Both the position numbers and the translations under genes were made by a program. The notes under the pieces are model-generated. The model did not search any database and was not told the DNA's origin. It saw only the letters and a program-made list of their open reading frames with translations. From Melastoma dodecandrum (Eukaryota > Streptophyta > Magnoliopsida > Myrtales > Melastomataceae), in assembly GCA_029817715.1 (NCBI GenBank), contig JARUPY010000569.1, positions 1 to 64,000 on the forward strand: a DNA stretch of 64,000 nucleotides, in the 5' to 3' direction. Numbering within the stretch: the stretch's first letter is position 1; every line of letters starts with the position of its first letter. This document shows, in pieces, positions 1 to 11,228 of this stretch.

Positions 1-1847
1 GGAGCTGTTGGAGGGAACTGTCGAACCAAATGGACCACTATCTGGGCAGTCTGTCTTCCTCAAACGAGGAGTCAATGGTTGCCCTCGCCGTAATGCGTGA
101 GGAATTTAGCCAGAGCTGCCCTTTAACTGAGACTTGGGGGCTTGTAGGTATAGATGAGGAATATTAAACTCTCCATCTGCCAATTCTTCCTGTTAGTGGG
201 GGTTGTCGAAGAATATCGTGGTTATGGGTGTCTTAGACACGACATACACATGTTGGATCCGATGTAATGTTTGAGGTTTGACCACCAAGTCTAATAAACG
301 GCTAGGGCATATCTTTCTCAGTGGGGGGCTGTACCGCTGGCTTAGTCCTCTGTGAGGAGTTCGAGAATAGGTTAATAAATTGGCCCTTTTCCGACCCCGT
401 TTCTGCTCTTTGTGCTAACCTTGGGAAACTCTTTGTGGAACTGTGATGCGGCCACATAAAGGGTGTTATGGAGGCCCCTGTATCTAAGTGGCGCTAGTAG
501 GGAGGGCTCTGTCAGCGCTGTTCTTTATTATCCTGAAAGGCTGGCATCATGTTGTCGGCATCCAGAATTACTAGACCTTTCCCTTGTCTTTCAAATGTCG
601 TCAAGAAGACACTGGTCTTAGATACCAACATTTCCTATTGAAGCGTCATATGTCAGTTGACCCTTCTCAGGAAGGCTTTCGAGTTTCTTTCTTATTTCGG
701 GGACCAGATAGCTTTTCGGATAGTGCGTGTTCTTTCGAGGGGATCGATCCTCTGATCCCACGCTGCTGCATTAGGAAAACCAAGAAATTGTCCCTTTTGA
801 ACTCCGAAAGCGCGATTTTAAGAGCCGGGGTTGAGTCTAAAGTTGTGCGCCTCACATCTTTTCGAATACTTCGCGGCAAAAATGGGAACCTGATAATCTC
901 GACTTCACTTGGATTTTACCACCCACGTCGTCAATTTATAACTCTACTACCTTTCCCTATCATGGGTGGACCAAAAATGAGATTCATTACCCTCCTGATA
1001 AGTGACTCCAAAATTTCTTTATCTCGAAAAATGTATAACGACCAATTCGAATATCCTGATAGGGACATCTGAATTCTGTTTTGTGTGCATCTTCCTCAAC
1101 GATGAGTGATTTGATTGTAACCGAAGTACCCAAACAGGAGGGAACATTAACTTGTTGTCCCGCCGCTTATATCTATCAGATCGTCGGTGATCGGCATTGG
1201 GTATAACGTCCTTAGGTGTTGCTTTGCTCAGAGTCGCGGAAGTCTATGCATACCATGATCTTGTTGTTTTTCTTACAACAGGTATTATGCTAGAAATGAA
1301 GTCCACAAATTTTTCGCCGTCGCATATATAGTCGGGCCTTGAACAGTTCTTGAATTTTTTTTTTTAATTGTAGACGCATCTTGGACTACTTCCCGTGACA
1401 TCATTATTGGAGGTTTGTTTCACAAGCTTAAAGTTACCATTTTTTGGGAGAAAATGCTCGACTAGGTTTCGATCGAGGCCAAGGCATTCTCCGTGTAATC
1501 CCATGCGAAACAATCCTTGTAAGCACATCGGAGGTCCTTTTTTTTATGTCTCCTGACTCTGCTTTCGATTAACAGTGAGATAAGGATAGTGTAACGATGT
1601 GGTGCTTCAGTGGTCTCCAAGGTTAATTTTGCGTAGAGGATCATAAGAAACAACAAAAATATTAGAGACTCCTTTATTGATTGGAATTGAATATTCGACA
1701 TGCCTTGGCATGTCTAGAGGGAGTACATTGTACTGTTCTCCATATATTCTTAGACGCCCTTTATCTATCTAATCGTTCTAGGACGTCCGATATTGGGATC
1801 GAAATGTATCACTCTTTCATTGGAAGAGGGTAGATCGGATGAGTCTG
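1..1847 (-). mobile_element. Tat-lineage Ty3/gypsy pol fragment (reverse transcriptase to RNase H), decayed
   Basis: Reading the minus strand from 1847 down to 1 gives a recognisable but frame-scattered reverse transcriptase. YKDCFAWDYTE lies at 1489-1521, followed by a LVEHFLP-like block near 1440, VCIDFRD at about 1232-1254, PMPITDDLID near 1175-1200, FGYNQI near 1120, SKSRDYQVP near 900 and NFLVFLMQQRG near 760-790. These blocks occur in the same order as in the better preserved element at 26842-27858, with which they share YKDCFAWDYTE. Stops and frameshifts lie between almost every block, so it is dead. The rest of the element (protease, gag, 5' end) resumes at 12430, beyond the Athila insertion. 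Positions 1-600 should hold RNase H, but I could not confirm any motif there. Confidence 0.75.
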
Positions 1848-3091
1848 TGTCACGTGTCGAAAACCGTATTCCCAAACCACGCAAGTGCACACGAATCGTA
1901 CAAGTAATAAAGTGTAAAGTAAGATATCGTTCCCACGATGACTGATCTAAACTTCTCCTCCAATTATTTAAAATATCGTCGATCTCTATTATCCAACTAA
2001 GCTGATTGATGATAATTAATCAAACTAAATGTAAAGCTAAAGAAAACGAGTAAGTAAAATTTGAATTAAAATTCAAATGAGAAAAGCACCTAGGACGACA
2101 ATTTCTACCGGACAATTTTATCGCAAGTAATATTCTCAATCAACACGCTTAAAGATGATCTGGTTGATAATCTGGAATTCGGTATATCTTCCTACGTCCC
2201 TCCCGAGGTCCATAAGAACGTACATCTCTGGTAAATAGTAATCACTCTATTCCTAGGTAGATTAACTATCGAGTGCCCCTTAAAGAATCAATTCCAATTC
2301 GATTACCTAGGACGAATCGGGTATATTCCTATCCCGCTCGTTAGTAATCCCGTCTTCCGACCAAGTTTACCCTAGGTTATTCCCTCTCCCCGTGCCTTAA
2401 TCTAGGATTCCCCTTCCTAGTTCACCTAACATTCACTATTCAAATCCTATTTGGTGATCAGGCAATAAGAAAGCGTTAAGGAAACAAAAACCAAAAAGAG
2501 AACAGGAATAATCAAACTAAAATCATTCAAGTGTGTCAAAAGTAGATAGACTCTTGACTAATTGTCAAGATTTCATCTTAACCCTAGGGGCAAAAATGAA
2601 AACTTAGTACATAAACGAAAAACACATCACAATCCATCGTATAACAATAAAAACGACATAAAGAAAACTAAAAGAAAAAAACTCCCAAAGTCTCTGTCGA
2701 CTGCTCCCTGTTACCAGCAGCCTCCTCACCCACTCTCTAGGTAAAAATCAAATGTTTTTATAATCCCCCTAAACCTAGAGTAATCTCTGAAAACTAAGAA
2801 AAGAAAAAAAAAAATATTTTCTTTTCTCCCCATCATAGCTTTAGGTCTTGCAAGAGCATCCCAAAGATCTTCCTTCTCTACAAAAGTCTTCATAATTACG
2901 CCGCATATCACTCTTTTTTTCATATTTATCCTGAAATAGACCAGAAAACTCGGCAATAATCCATTTCTCGGGAATAATGTGAAATAACACAGGACAATAT
3001 TATGTAATGAACGCAATATTTTCCACAAATCTAACAAAATCTTAAGTATGAAATTTGCCCCTAAATAACTCCATTTTCCATAGAGTTATCA
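1848..3091 (-). repeat. 3' LTR of the Athila element
   Basis: It aligns along its length with 11229-12429. On the + strand it starts TGTCACGTGTCG and ends GAGTTATCA, so on the element strand it begins TGATAAC and ends in CA. It is 1244 bp against 1201 bp for the partner. Many substitutions and small indels separate the two copies, pointing to an old insertion. It is the 3' copy because the purine-rich tract abuts it at 3092. Confidence 0.85.
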
Positions 3092-3106
3092 CACCCCCCA
3101 AACCTA
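3092..3106 (-). other. Polypurine tract of the Athila element
   Basis: On the minus strand the bases just outside the LTR read as a G-rich purine run (the + strand has CACCCCCCAAACC). A G-rich tract in this position primes plus-strand DNA synthesis in Ty3/gypsy elements. Confidence 0.75.
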
Positions 3107-5150
3107 AATTTTGCTAGTCCCGAGCAATAGATAAGGAAAATTTAAAATAAAAATCTCTCCTCAACCATCCAAGTCCAAGATCAAAAGTAGAAGCATCTTT
3201 TAGAACATTTTCAGAAATGGGTGCAATCCTCCTCACTGCCATCTAGATTCCATTCACATACATCAACCCCCCCCCCCTCTGAACATGCTCAATTAAAGGC
3301 TTTTAAAACACAATATCTTCGTCCCAGCAGTTGTTAACACTCAACATTAACAAGGCATACACTCCAAATAGCTCATGTCAACCAGTAACTCGCAAAGAGA
3401 CACCACAAACCATCTCTATTCATTCATCACAGGTTTTCCGACTTTTTAACAAAAACTTCATAATTTTTTTTCTTTTTTTTTTCAGATTGCACGACTCTAA
3501 ATTGTTTTATCCTGATTTCGGGTAAAGCTATAATAGTAGCAAATGCTCTCCGACCAATGGACTCCCGATTTCAGATTGAACCAAGGCATTAGGTGATAAA
3601 GCACCCCTCCGGATCAATCACTCAAGACTAAGCACGGAAGACTCACACCACAAGCACATATTCAGGTAATATCATCTTTTTCTCTATTTTTTCTCCTTTA
3701 TTTTAACCTGAAACATTTGTACTCAGTAGCCATTGGCAAACCTCATTTTATTATTATTTTTTTTTATTCGCCGAGATCCCCAAAGATTGTCGTTTCAACG
3801 AGATAATTCAAGCTACTCTACTCACCACTCAGTCACCATGCATTCTAAGGAGATGCTAACCTGTTTGCCGCTAAGCACACTTCCTACTACTGAGGGAAGG
3901 ATCTTTTCAAAATTAAACGAAAAATTTTAGCATACTAAGCACAGAATTTCATCTTTTCCAACACTTGAAGAATGCAACCCATATGCTCATCAATCGAAAA
4001 CAGACATTTCCACATCGACTTCCTGACGGTTCCGTCCGAAGGAAAAACGACCCAAAAGATGAAAAAATAGGACGCTTAGACATGACTCACCCTTAACAAT
4101 TAATAACAAACAATTCCAACACACAGACAAACCACAACCCCCAAACTCTAATCAGAGACAACGTCCTCGATGCTTAAGATAAGACGAGTAGGAAACGAGA
4201 ATACCGAGGATATGTCGGTGACCCGAATGTGTCGATGTGATAGCCATTTTATCCCCCTCCCGACTGCCTTGGTGTAAGACTACGTTGTATCATCAAAAAT
4301 CCACATTCCTCGGCAAGTAATGTGGCTCGGGTACAGGGCGCGACCGAGCGTGCGGTGGACACTCTAGCAAAAAGGCCCGATTTGCGAATTTTCTTATTTG
4401 TGATTTTTTTTAATTAATAATAATTTCCGATGCAGCTGTACAGGATTTTTGTGCAATCTGCAACAAAGTTTCTGTGCATTTTGTGTTCACACACCCAGCG
4501 GTCCAGCTGCACGAGGATTTTGGTGCAGCTTGCACAAAGTTTTCTGTGCATTCTGGGTCCGCATTGCGTGCAGCAGCACTAGATTTTGGTGCAGCTGCAC
4601 TAGAGGTTTCTGTGCCTTGGAGGTCCAAGCGGTGCAGCTGCATGAGATTCTTTTTTTTCCCCATTTATTTTCTTTTTCTCCCTGGCAGTTTATGCACGTA
4701 AAACTTGCTGCTTGCTCTTGCATCCCTTGCTATCTTTTCCTCTAATAAAGCAAAAGAAATAAAAACACAATAAAAAGAAAATAACTTGAGTTGGCCTTCC
4801 GCAGAAGCCCTTGGTTGATAGTCTACGGCTCGACAACTTGATATCCATCACGTGTCTCCTCAATGTTGCCGCGGCAAACTGCCCTTTCAACGTTTTTCCT
4901 TCGCCCCAATATTGTTTCAAAAGCCTCTGTCCATTTAACCTTGAATTGTGATGTTCTGAACTTGGATTTCGGTATTTCTACCGGCACCATAGGGGAATAC
5001 CTGAACTACCTGAAATTGGTCTAGACCACCATGAATTTGAGCTTTCCTGGGAATAATCTTAGTCTGGAATTGAATTAGTAAATACTTGTTTTCCAGGCTC
5101 AAATTTCCGCTCAATCGATCTTCTTATCATGCCACTGTTTCCGTCTTAGC
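3107..5150 (-). other. Athila region between integrase and 3' LTR, no intact gene
   Basis: This 2-kb stretch is where Athila elements may carry an envelope-like frame. I find no long frame and no membrane-spanning candidate I would defend. It contains T-rich and C-rich runs (about 3270-3280, 3465-3485, 3755-3770) and the short tandem repeat at 4432-4655. Treat it as noncoding or fully decayed. Confidence 0.55.
4432..4655. repeat. Short tandem repeat rich in GTGCAGCTGCAC
   Basis: Imperfect units carry a GGTGCAGCTGCAC core followed by an AGGATTTTGGTGCAGC-like stretch and a TTTCTGTGCATT-like stretch. The core GTGCAGCTGCAC is itself a perfect palindrome. Units recur near 4432, 4503, 4530, 4590 and 4632 with changing spacing. 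It lies in the noncoding 3' part of the Athila element. Confidence 0.7.
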
Positions 5151-5153
5151 TCC

Positions 5154-6140
5154 TTATAGATCCTCATCATTTTCATATGCTTGTAGCCGAAATTCATCAA
5201 GTTCGTTCAATTTGGAGCAACCTCTTCTCTCAAGCCTTCTTGAGATCACATTCAATTTCTTAATAGCCCAGAATGCTTTGTGCTCCAATTCCACTGGCAA
5301 GTTGGACATGCTTTCACCATAAACTAGCATAAACGGAGACATTTCCAATTGGCCGTTTTGTAAGCTGTTCGATAAGCCCCACAATTGTCATCCTCTAGCT
5401 TCAGTTGCCCAATCATACGTGATGTGTTTACTGTTTTCTCGAGAATTCTCTTTATCCTCTCAGATTTGATATCTTCCACTTGCCCACTAGTCTGAGGACT
5501 GGTATGCTAGAAGCGAACCTTGTGATTGTATTGTGTATACTTGTTTTTAAACCAAATATGGCGACTTGTTTATTGCAAAAGTGAGATCCCCCTTGCTCTT
5601 CGGGTACCAGAACCTTGTAAAACACCTGCTTCTTCAATAAACATTAACCCACTATTTTAGTTAGCCTCGTTAGTGGGCAAAAGCTTTCGCTTCAAACCCT
5701 TTTAGACATGTAATACCACCAGCAACTAAAATATAACGAGTTTTGAAAGACGAAACAAATGGTCCCATAAAATCAATACCCCTAAACGTCGAAAATCCCT
5801 ACCTCCAGAATGTTGTTTTAAGGGCATTTTCGTGTCGCCTTGATATGTTTTCCCGTTTCGTTGGCATCTGTCACATTTAGCAACAAAATTGTAATGTGTC
5901 CTTAAATAAAGTAGTCAAAAGAAAACTGATTGTAAAATTCGAGCAGCTGTTTTAAACTCCTCCAAAATTGTCCGCCGTAAGGTGATGAATGACAGTGCCA
6001 CAAAATTTTGGTCCCATTCTTCTTCAGGTATGCATCTTCTAAGAATCTGATCTGGACATTGCTTGAACAAGAATGGTTCATCCCACACATAATTCTTAAC
6101 AGCATGTAAAAAACCTCTTCTTTTCTTGCGTAATTCAAAT
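5154..6140 (-). pseudogene. Athila integrase, broken
   Basis: Minus-strand fragments match integrase in order. At 5902-6138 is the zinc-binding N-terminal region, with ILWHCHSSPYGGQF and an upstream VQIRFLEDAYLKK. At 5452-5637 is part of the catalytic core, with HFCNKQVAIFG and a degraded GQVEISN-like end (GKWKISN), so the catalytic glutamate region is damaged. At 5154-5384 is the C-terminal part with PVELEHKAFWAIKKLN and LNELDEFRLQAYEN. Integrase would insert the element cDNA into the host chromosome. The frames are separated by stops and shifts, so no working enzyme is expected. Confidence 0.8.
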
Positions 6141-6599
6141 TAGGTGGGTATGAAATTTCGAAACAAGAAAATTAACAAATCTGCGATACCACGGAAACTT
6201 GCGTGTGACTCATCACCGAGAGAGCAACTGTTCATCGGGAAAATATTCATTTATAGCTTAACCTGGTTGAGCTTGGTGTCGCTTTGACCCTCTAAAGCCT
6301 TGACAAGTGATCAGCTACTTAGTGAATTCTCTGTTCCTTTTCTGTCCTTGATTTCGAGATTGAATTCTTGTAAGTTTATGAGAACCCATCTTTATCAATC
6401 GTGGTTTTGCCTATCCTTTTTTCTCAAATCAAGTATTTGATCGCGGACGTGATCTGCTGAGCATCTATGACTATTCGAACCCACAAGGTAAGATCGAAAT
6501 TTATCGAAAGCAAAATACTCGTACAGATAAGTAACTCCTTTTCAGTTGGCTGTAATTTTAACCGTGTGGGGCATCGTCCAAAGTTCCTACTAGCATAGT

Positions 6600-8135
6600 A
6601 AATTCACAATGAAAAACCCTTATTCTTACGTTGTCGCCAAGCACTGCTCCTAAGGCATAATCACTTCGCATCGCACATCAATTCAAAAGGTAACTGTCCA
6701 ATTCAAGGCACTACAATAATAGGTGCTGTAACTAACTCTCTCTTTCAATTTTGTAAATGCTTCCATGCATGCTTTAATGCAAAGTTGAATATTCTCCAAA
6801 ATGATTGCATAACGGTTTCGATATTTTGGGGAGAAAATCCTTAATGAATCGCCTGTAAAAGCCAGCATGACCAAGAAAACTTCGGATAGCATCTCTACCG
6901 ATGTTGGTGGGGATAACTTTTCGACATTGTCTCAATCTTTGGCCTCTGTCAACTTCAAATGCCTTTGCTTGACACCCTGTGGACCAAGGACAATTACTTT
7001 CTGCGAACCATAAAGTGACACTTTTCCCAATTTATAGAATTAGATTAGTTTGCCTCACAACGGATCGAGTACACATGCAAGATTATGTTAAGCGCTTATC
7101 AAAATGAGTCCACCAAAAACGGAAAAGTCATCCATAAAAATTTCTCAAAATCGTTCTACCATGTCAGTGAAAATCGACGTCCATGCAACCTTTTGGAATG
7201 TTAGCAGGCGCATTGCAACAATCCAAAATGGCATTCTACGAAAGGCAAACATAACCGTATGCGACATGTGGTGAAAGTTGTCGTTTTTCCTCCTAATATT
7301 CTAGTGCAATGGCAATCTGATTATTTACCTGAATATACCATCGAGAAAACAATTAATGAATTTCTTTACCTACCAATCTGTCCAACATTTTGATCGATGA
7401 ATGAAAGCGTCGTAGTGATCTTTTCTTGTTTGCTTTGTTCAACTTCCAGTAGGTCCATACATACCCTCCATCCCGTGGACAGTGCGAGTAGGGATGAGTT
7501 TTCATTCTTCTCATTTGTTTACTACTATCATTCCACCTTTCTTGGGAACACACTGATATAGACTAACCCATAAAGCTATCAGAAATAGGGATAATAATGA
7601 TCACCTGCATCGATCCACTTGATGTTCTCCTTCTTTTACAACATCTTTCATGTTTTGGGTTCAATCTCTCCGTTGATTCTCTATTGATTTTTTTTTTGTT
7701 GTGTGATCATCCTCGGAAGGAGGATTTTTATGCATGCCAAATTACTGGGCTGATTCCTCTCTATATCTTGCAATTGTCCCATCCTATCGCCCTCTTGTGA
7801 TCCCTCAAGATTCAAAGTAATTTTCTCCTCCCTGCAACTCCCCGTCGGTAATTATCTTCTGCAGAAATAATCACAGGGGAGTTGAATTAGCGGTTTTGGA
7901 GGAATGATATACCTTATAGTGGGTGGGTAAGGTTTTGAGCTCTAATTCTGGTGCTTCTATGGATGGATGGTTTGATGGTCTTTTTTGGCATCTCCAAAGG
8001 ATCGAAAGCTCTCAGATTTTTCTCTAGGTATGTCAAGATTTGCACTCCATCCATCTCCTTAGTTTCTTCATCGATAGGTTGCTTCGGCTGCTGTCCTGTC
8101 AATGATGTCATAGAATAAACAATCATCAGGTTCAT
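6600..8135 (-). pseudogene. Athila reverse transcriptase and RNase H, broken
   Basis: At 7914-8135 the minus strand encodes the linker before the reverse transcriptase (LEKNLRAFDPLEMPKKTIKPS). At 7353-7553 is the start of the polymerase (SQERWNDSSK, then YWKLNKANKK and MLDRLVGKE, decayed forms of DYRKLNKATKK and MLDRLAGKE). At 6683-6892 is the connection region (MLAFTGDSLRIFS, a decayed GHAGFYRRFIKDFS). The segment 6890-7350 must hold the catalytic palm, but its motifs are too damaged to quote. The enzyme would copy element RNA into DNA. It is not functional here. Confidence 0.75.
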
Positions 8136-9013
8136 TCGGACATTTCTATACTCGAAGAATATTAAATGTTACCTCCTCGTTGATTAACCCTCATGGTTAG
8201 CTCACCCTTTTGGACAATACACATTCACTACTCCCATCCACATCTGAAGGAGGGAGCTTCAAGTATTTACATTAAATATTGTGAGGTGTTTTGGAGAGGT
8301 AAGTGCGTGTTTGGGGAGTATGGGGACACGATGATGATATCTGGATATCTAGAAGAAGATGGTTTTGATTGTGATGCAGGGAGGGGATGATTAGTGGTAT
8401 TGGTGGGGTCTGGGGGATGAAGATATGGATTTGGGGGGGTTTGATTGGGTGATTTGAAGATGATTGCGGGAGGTTGGTGCGGGGGGGATAGGGGGTGTGG
8501 GGGTGGTGAGGGTGATGGGAGAGGTGGGGGTGAGGGGCTTTAAGGGGGGAATGGGATTGGTGGGTGGATGGGAGGGGGTCGGAAAGAATGAAAAGAAAGA
8601 ATTGAGGTGGAGGGTGGGGTTGGGGGGGTGGAGGGATGTTGTTGGCGTGGGGGGGAGGTGGGGAGGGGGGTAGGGGGCGTTATTGATCAAAATGCAAAGT
8701 GAAATGATAAATAGATCGATTGAGTTCTAATAATACTAAGCTATAGAGATAACTGACATATGTAATTTAGATCAAATTAATAGAGGAACTTTCCAACTGA
8801 AATGAAGAAGGATTGTGCGGTAGTCCGGGGGGGGATTGGGGTGGCGGTTTGATTGCAGATGGGGTGGTGAGAGTGGCTTGGGGTTTGTCAATTTTAATTC
8901 ATCAGGTTCATTTCGGCACATTTCTTTTTATTACACGAATAATATTTTTTTCAAAAGGGTGTTACCTCCTCGTTAGTTAACCCTCATGGTTGAGCTCACC
9001 TTTTGGACCATCA
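8110..9013. repeat. Direct repeats of about 105 bp flanking the G-rich segment
   Basis: The segment near 8110-8215 (CAGGTTCATT, TGTTACCTCCTCGTT, AACCCTCATGGTT, GCTCACC, TTTTGGAC) recurs at about 8900-9013 in the same order and orientation with moderate divergence. The roughly 700 bp between the copies holds the G-rich block and an A/T-richer piece (about 8690-8820). The arrangement suggests a local duplication, or an insertion that carried the repeat with it. Confidence 0.7.
8391..8690 (+). repeat. G-rich block with many G-runs inside the Athila element
   Basis: The + strand holds more than 15 runs of three or more guanines in 300 bases, several of six or seven. Spacers are mostly short and built of G and T or A. 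The block has strong G-quadruplex potential on the + strand. It lies between protease and reverse transcriptase of the Athila element, where the family has coding sequence. Open frames across it (glycine- and tryptophan-rich on +, proline-rich on -) are by-products of composition, not genes. Confidence 0.75.
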
Positions 9014-9033
9014 ATTAAATGTCCTACCTAAGG

Positions 9034-9323
9034 CTACGGAAATGCGTCCTTTCCAAGGATGATTGGTATTTCACGGTCTTCTTCAAAATCAAGCACGATA
9101 AAATCCGCGGGAAAAGCAAATTTATCTACCTTAACGAAAATATCCTCAATTGAATTCCCCTTGGAAAAGCAAGAGACCGGTCGGAGCTTAATTGTAAATG
9201 TGAGCCGAGGTAGGTTTTTAACTTCCCCCAAACGCAATTCATAAAAATATTGATAAAGGCATCAAAATTAACACTCGCTCCACATATCCACAACAATGCC
9301 TTACCCGCTAAAATTTGAACCAA
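9034..9323 (-). pseudogene. Athila aspartic protease, fragment
   Basis: The minus-strand frame 9034-9237 contains SIEDIFVKVDKFAFPADF, then FEEDREIPIILG, the C-terminal half of a retrotransposon aspartic protease that would process the Gag-Pol polyprotein. The frame shifts near 9130-9237, and the 9126-9323 frame carries the preceding stretch (VNFDAFINIF). I do not see an intact DTG or DSG active-site triplet, so it is presumed dead. Confidence 0.75.
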
Positions 9324-9976
9324 TAGAACATGGTATAACGAAACTACACTGGATCCTTTCAGCTTTGGAGGTAACTTTTTTTCTGCAAAATAGCACTAAA
9401 CATTCTTCTGTTAAAGCAATAGTCTCAAAACTGCACCGAGACGTCTCTTTTTAGATAATATATCTTTCATGAATTTAACGTAGCTCCGGCATCTTCTCCA
9501 ACGACCTCAGTAAAAGGGGACGTTGATGTGTAGCTTTTTAAAGATTTCTAAGAATTTCAGGAAATCCTTCTCATCATTTCTGCTTTCTAGCTCACTTGTG
9601 GAAAAGGATAAGAGGTCGGATATATTGAGTTTATCTTTTCCAATAGAAGCATTTTCCCATACCTTCTTTTGGTTGATAAATTTGCTGGCTAGGCTAAATC
9701 AGAAGGTTCGCTGCTTATGTGCGTAACCTCTGGTATAGTTGCAAACGTCGTGCTTGAACTTTGAGGCTTCAGGAACGTGTTCTCCCATTCCGTAAAGTGA
9801 TAGCTTGCTACTTGTGCATTACCGTCATTCCTTGGATTCACTTCACTTAAATAGTATTGCTCGGAAGAGTTACCTTGAGGTCGATTATTAATTGCTTGTT
9901 CTAAATTTGTCCGACTTGGGCTTCCAAAATCTGAAGTGACGAAGCCGTTTGGTTCTGCAAATAGAGCTTGACAGTT

Positions 9977-10880
9977 TTAGATATATATTTTGACTAAAAG
10001 TTCTTCAATACCTGAATATTTTTTCTTGCGGTTGTGGCTTTTTGTTGATGAGGTCATGGTGCAGCTGTTGGTTTCGCCGATTGTTTGATTTCCCCACCCG
10101 AGAAATTCGGGTGGTTCCTCCATCCGGTTTTGTAAGTTATTCGAAAACGGGGTTGTTCCTCGAGTTGGCACCAAGTAGTTGGCTGACTCGGCACCAGTGA
10201 AACATTGACCAGGAGCATGATTTTCCTCCAACAGTCTCACTCGGATAATGAATGCGTTATTGACTAGGGACCTTTTAATGCATTCAGACTCCCGTGTTAT
10301 CGCATCCTTTTAGCACTTGATGGGCAGCAACTTCATCAACTGAATGTACTCCAGATACTCCTTGGGAACGCAATACTCTCTCATGACCGTTATTAGCCGT
10401 CTGATCGTAATAGCTCCATGACTTCCTCCGGGCTGCTTGTTATAATATAGTTTCCCCATGCAGCTGCATCAATCGTTGAGCGAAGTCATCCATCGGTTAA
10501 TCCATCAGTAAAAATTTATTACCAGCATCCATTAAGGTATCTCGTGATGTGGGCACACTTGTAAAAAATTCCTTAAATTCGCTTCCACGCCTCAATCAAG
10601 TGACTCTGTTTGCCATGTTGTCGAAAAAAAAGTGATGTCATTCCGAATCTTGATAGGTCTTGCTAGGTGGGAGAATTTTTTGATAGGAATTTTTCGGACA
10701 TCTCTTCCCAGTTTGTGATGGACACACCTTCTGGCTAGAATAGGAGAATGTTCGTGCTTTGTCCCTCAACGAGAATGGGAAGAGTCTCCTCCGAATGGCC
10801 TCGCTCGACACTCCTATGTATAGCGGAAAGTGTCGCAAATTTCCAAATAATTTGGTGAGGTGCCAGCCATGTGGATCCAT
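9977..10880 (-). pseudogene. Athila gag, broken
   Basis: At 10638-10880 the minus strand encodes the conserved capsid region: EAIRRRLFPFSLRDKA, followed by a decayed linker and LPPSKTYQDSE. This is the most conserved part of Athila Gag. At 9977-10240 is a later Gag part of low complexity. Gag forms the particle that packages element RNA. Frames between these parts are interrupted. Confidence 0.75.
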
Positions 10881-11204
10881 CCGATGGCGATCCCTCGAAA
10901 CTCGAATTTTGCTAGCATAGTGATAACTGCCGGTTTGATTTCAAAGGTGTTGGCTTGGATAGTCGGCTATCACTATGCTAGAGCGTTGTCATCCATTGTT
11001 TGTTGGCGTGTCGGCTTCCTTTTGCTCTCTTAGACGTACCTGAAAGGGTTCTTTTTATTTCAGGATCAAAAGGAAACCACTTTCTCCACTGCGCATTAAA
11101 ACGTTAAGATTTTTTTTGGCAAAAAGAACGAAAATCAAGGTTAAAGTTGAATTAATAAAGATCTGTTTGAATATTAATAATTGGATGAAAATCTATGAAA
11201 ACAG

Positions 11205-11222
11205 TCCCCGGCATCGGCGCCA
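11205..11222 (-). other. Primer binding site of the Athila element
   Basis: On the minus strand the sequence reads TGGCGCCGATGCCGGGGA, starting a few bases inside the 5' LTR. This is a classic Ty3/gypsy primer binding site complementary to a tRNA 3' end. It fixes the element as minus strand and the right LTR as the 5' LTR. Confidence 0.9.
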
Positions 11223-11228
11223 AAAACT

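Noticed and set aside
584..1072. A 162-residue open frame on + near the left end
   Set aside because: It is antisense to the decayed Tat reverse transcriptase and shows no domain; the minus strand explains the sequence.
1727..1740. AGTACATTGTACT palindrome resembling fold-back units
   Set aside because: Only 13 bases with no extended similarity; chance in a decayed pol region.
3107..5150. Envelope-like gene of the Athila element
   Set aside because: No long frame, signal peptide or membrane segment is preserved between integrase and the 3' LTR.
8391..8690. Proline-rich (-) and glycine-rich (+) frames
   Set aside because: They are produced by the G-run composition; no start context or domain supports them.
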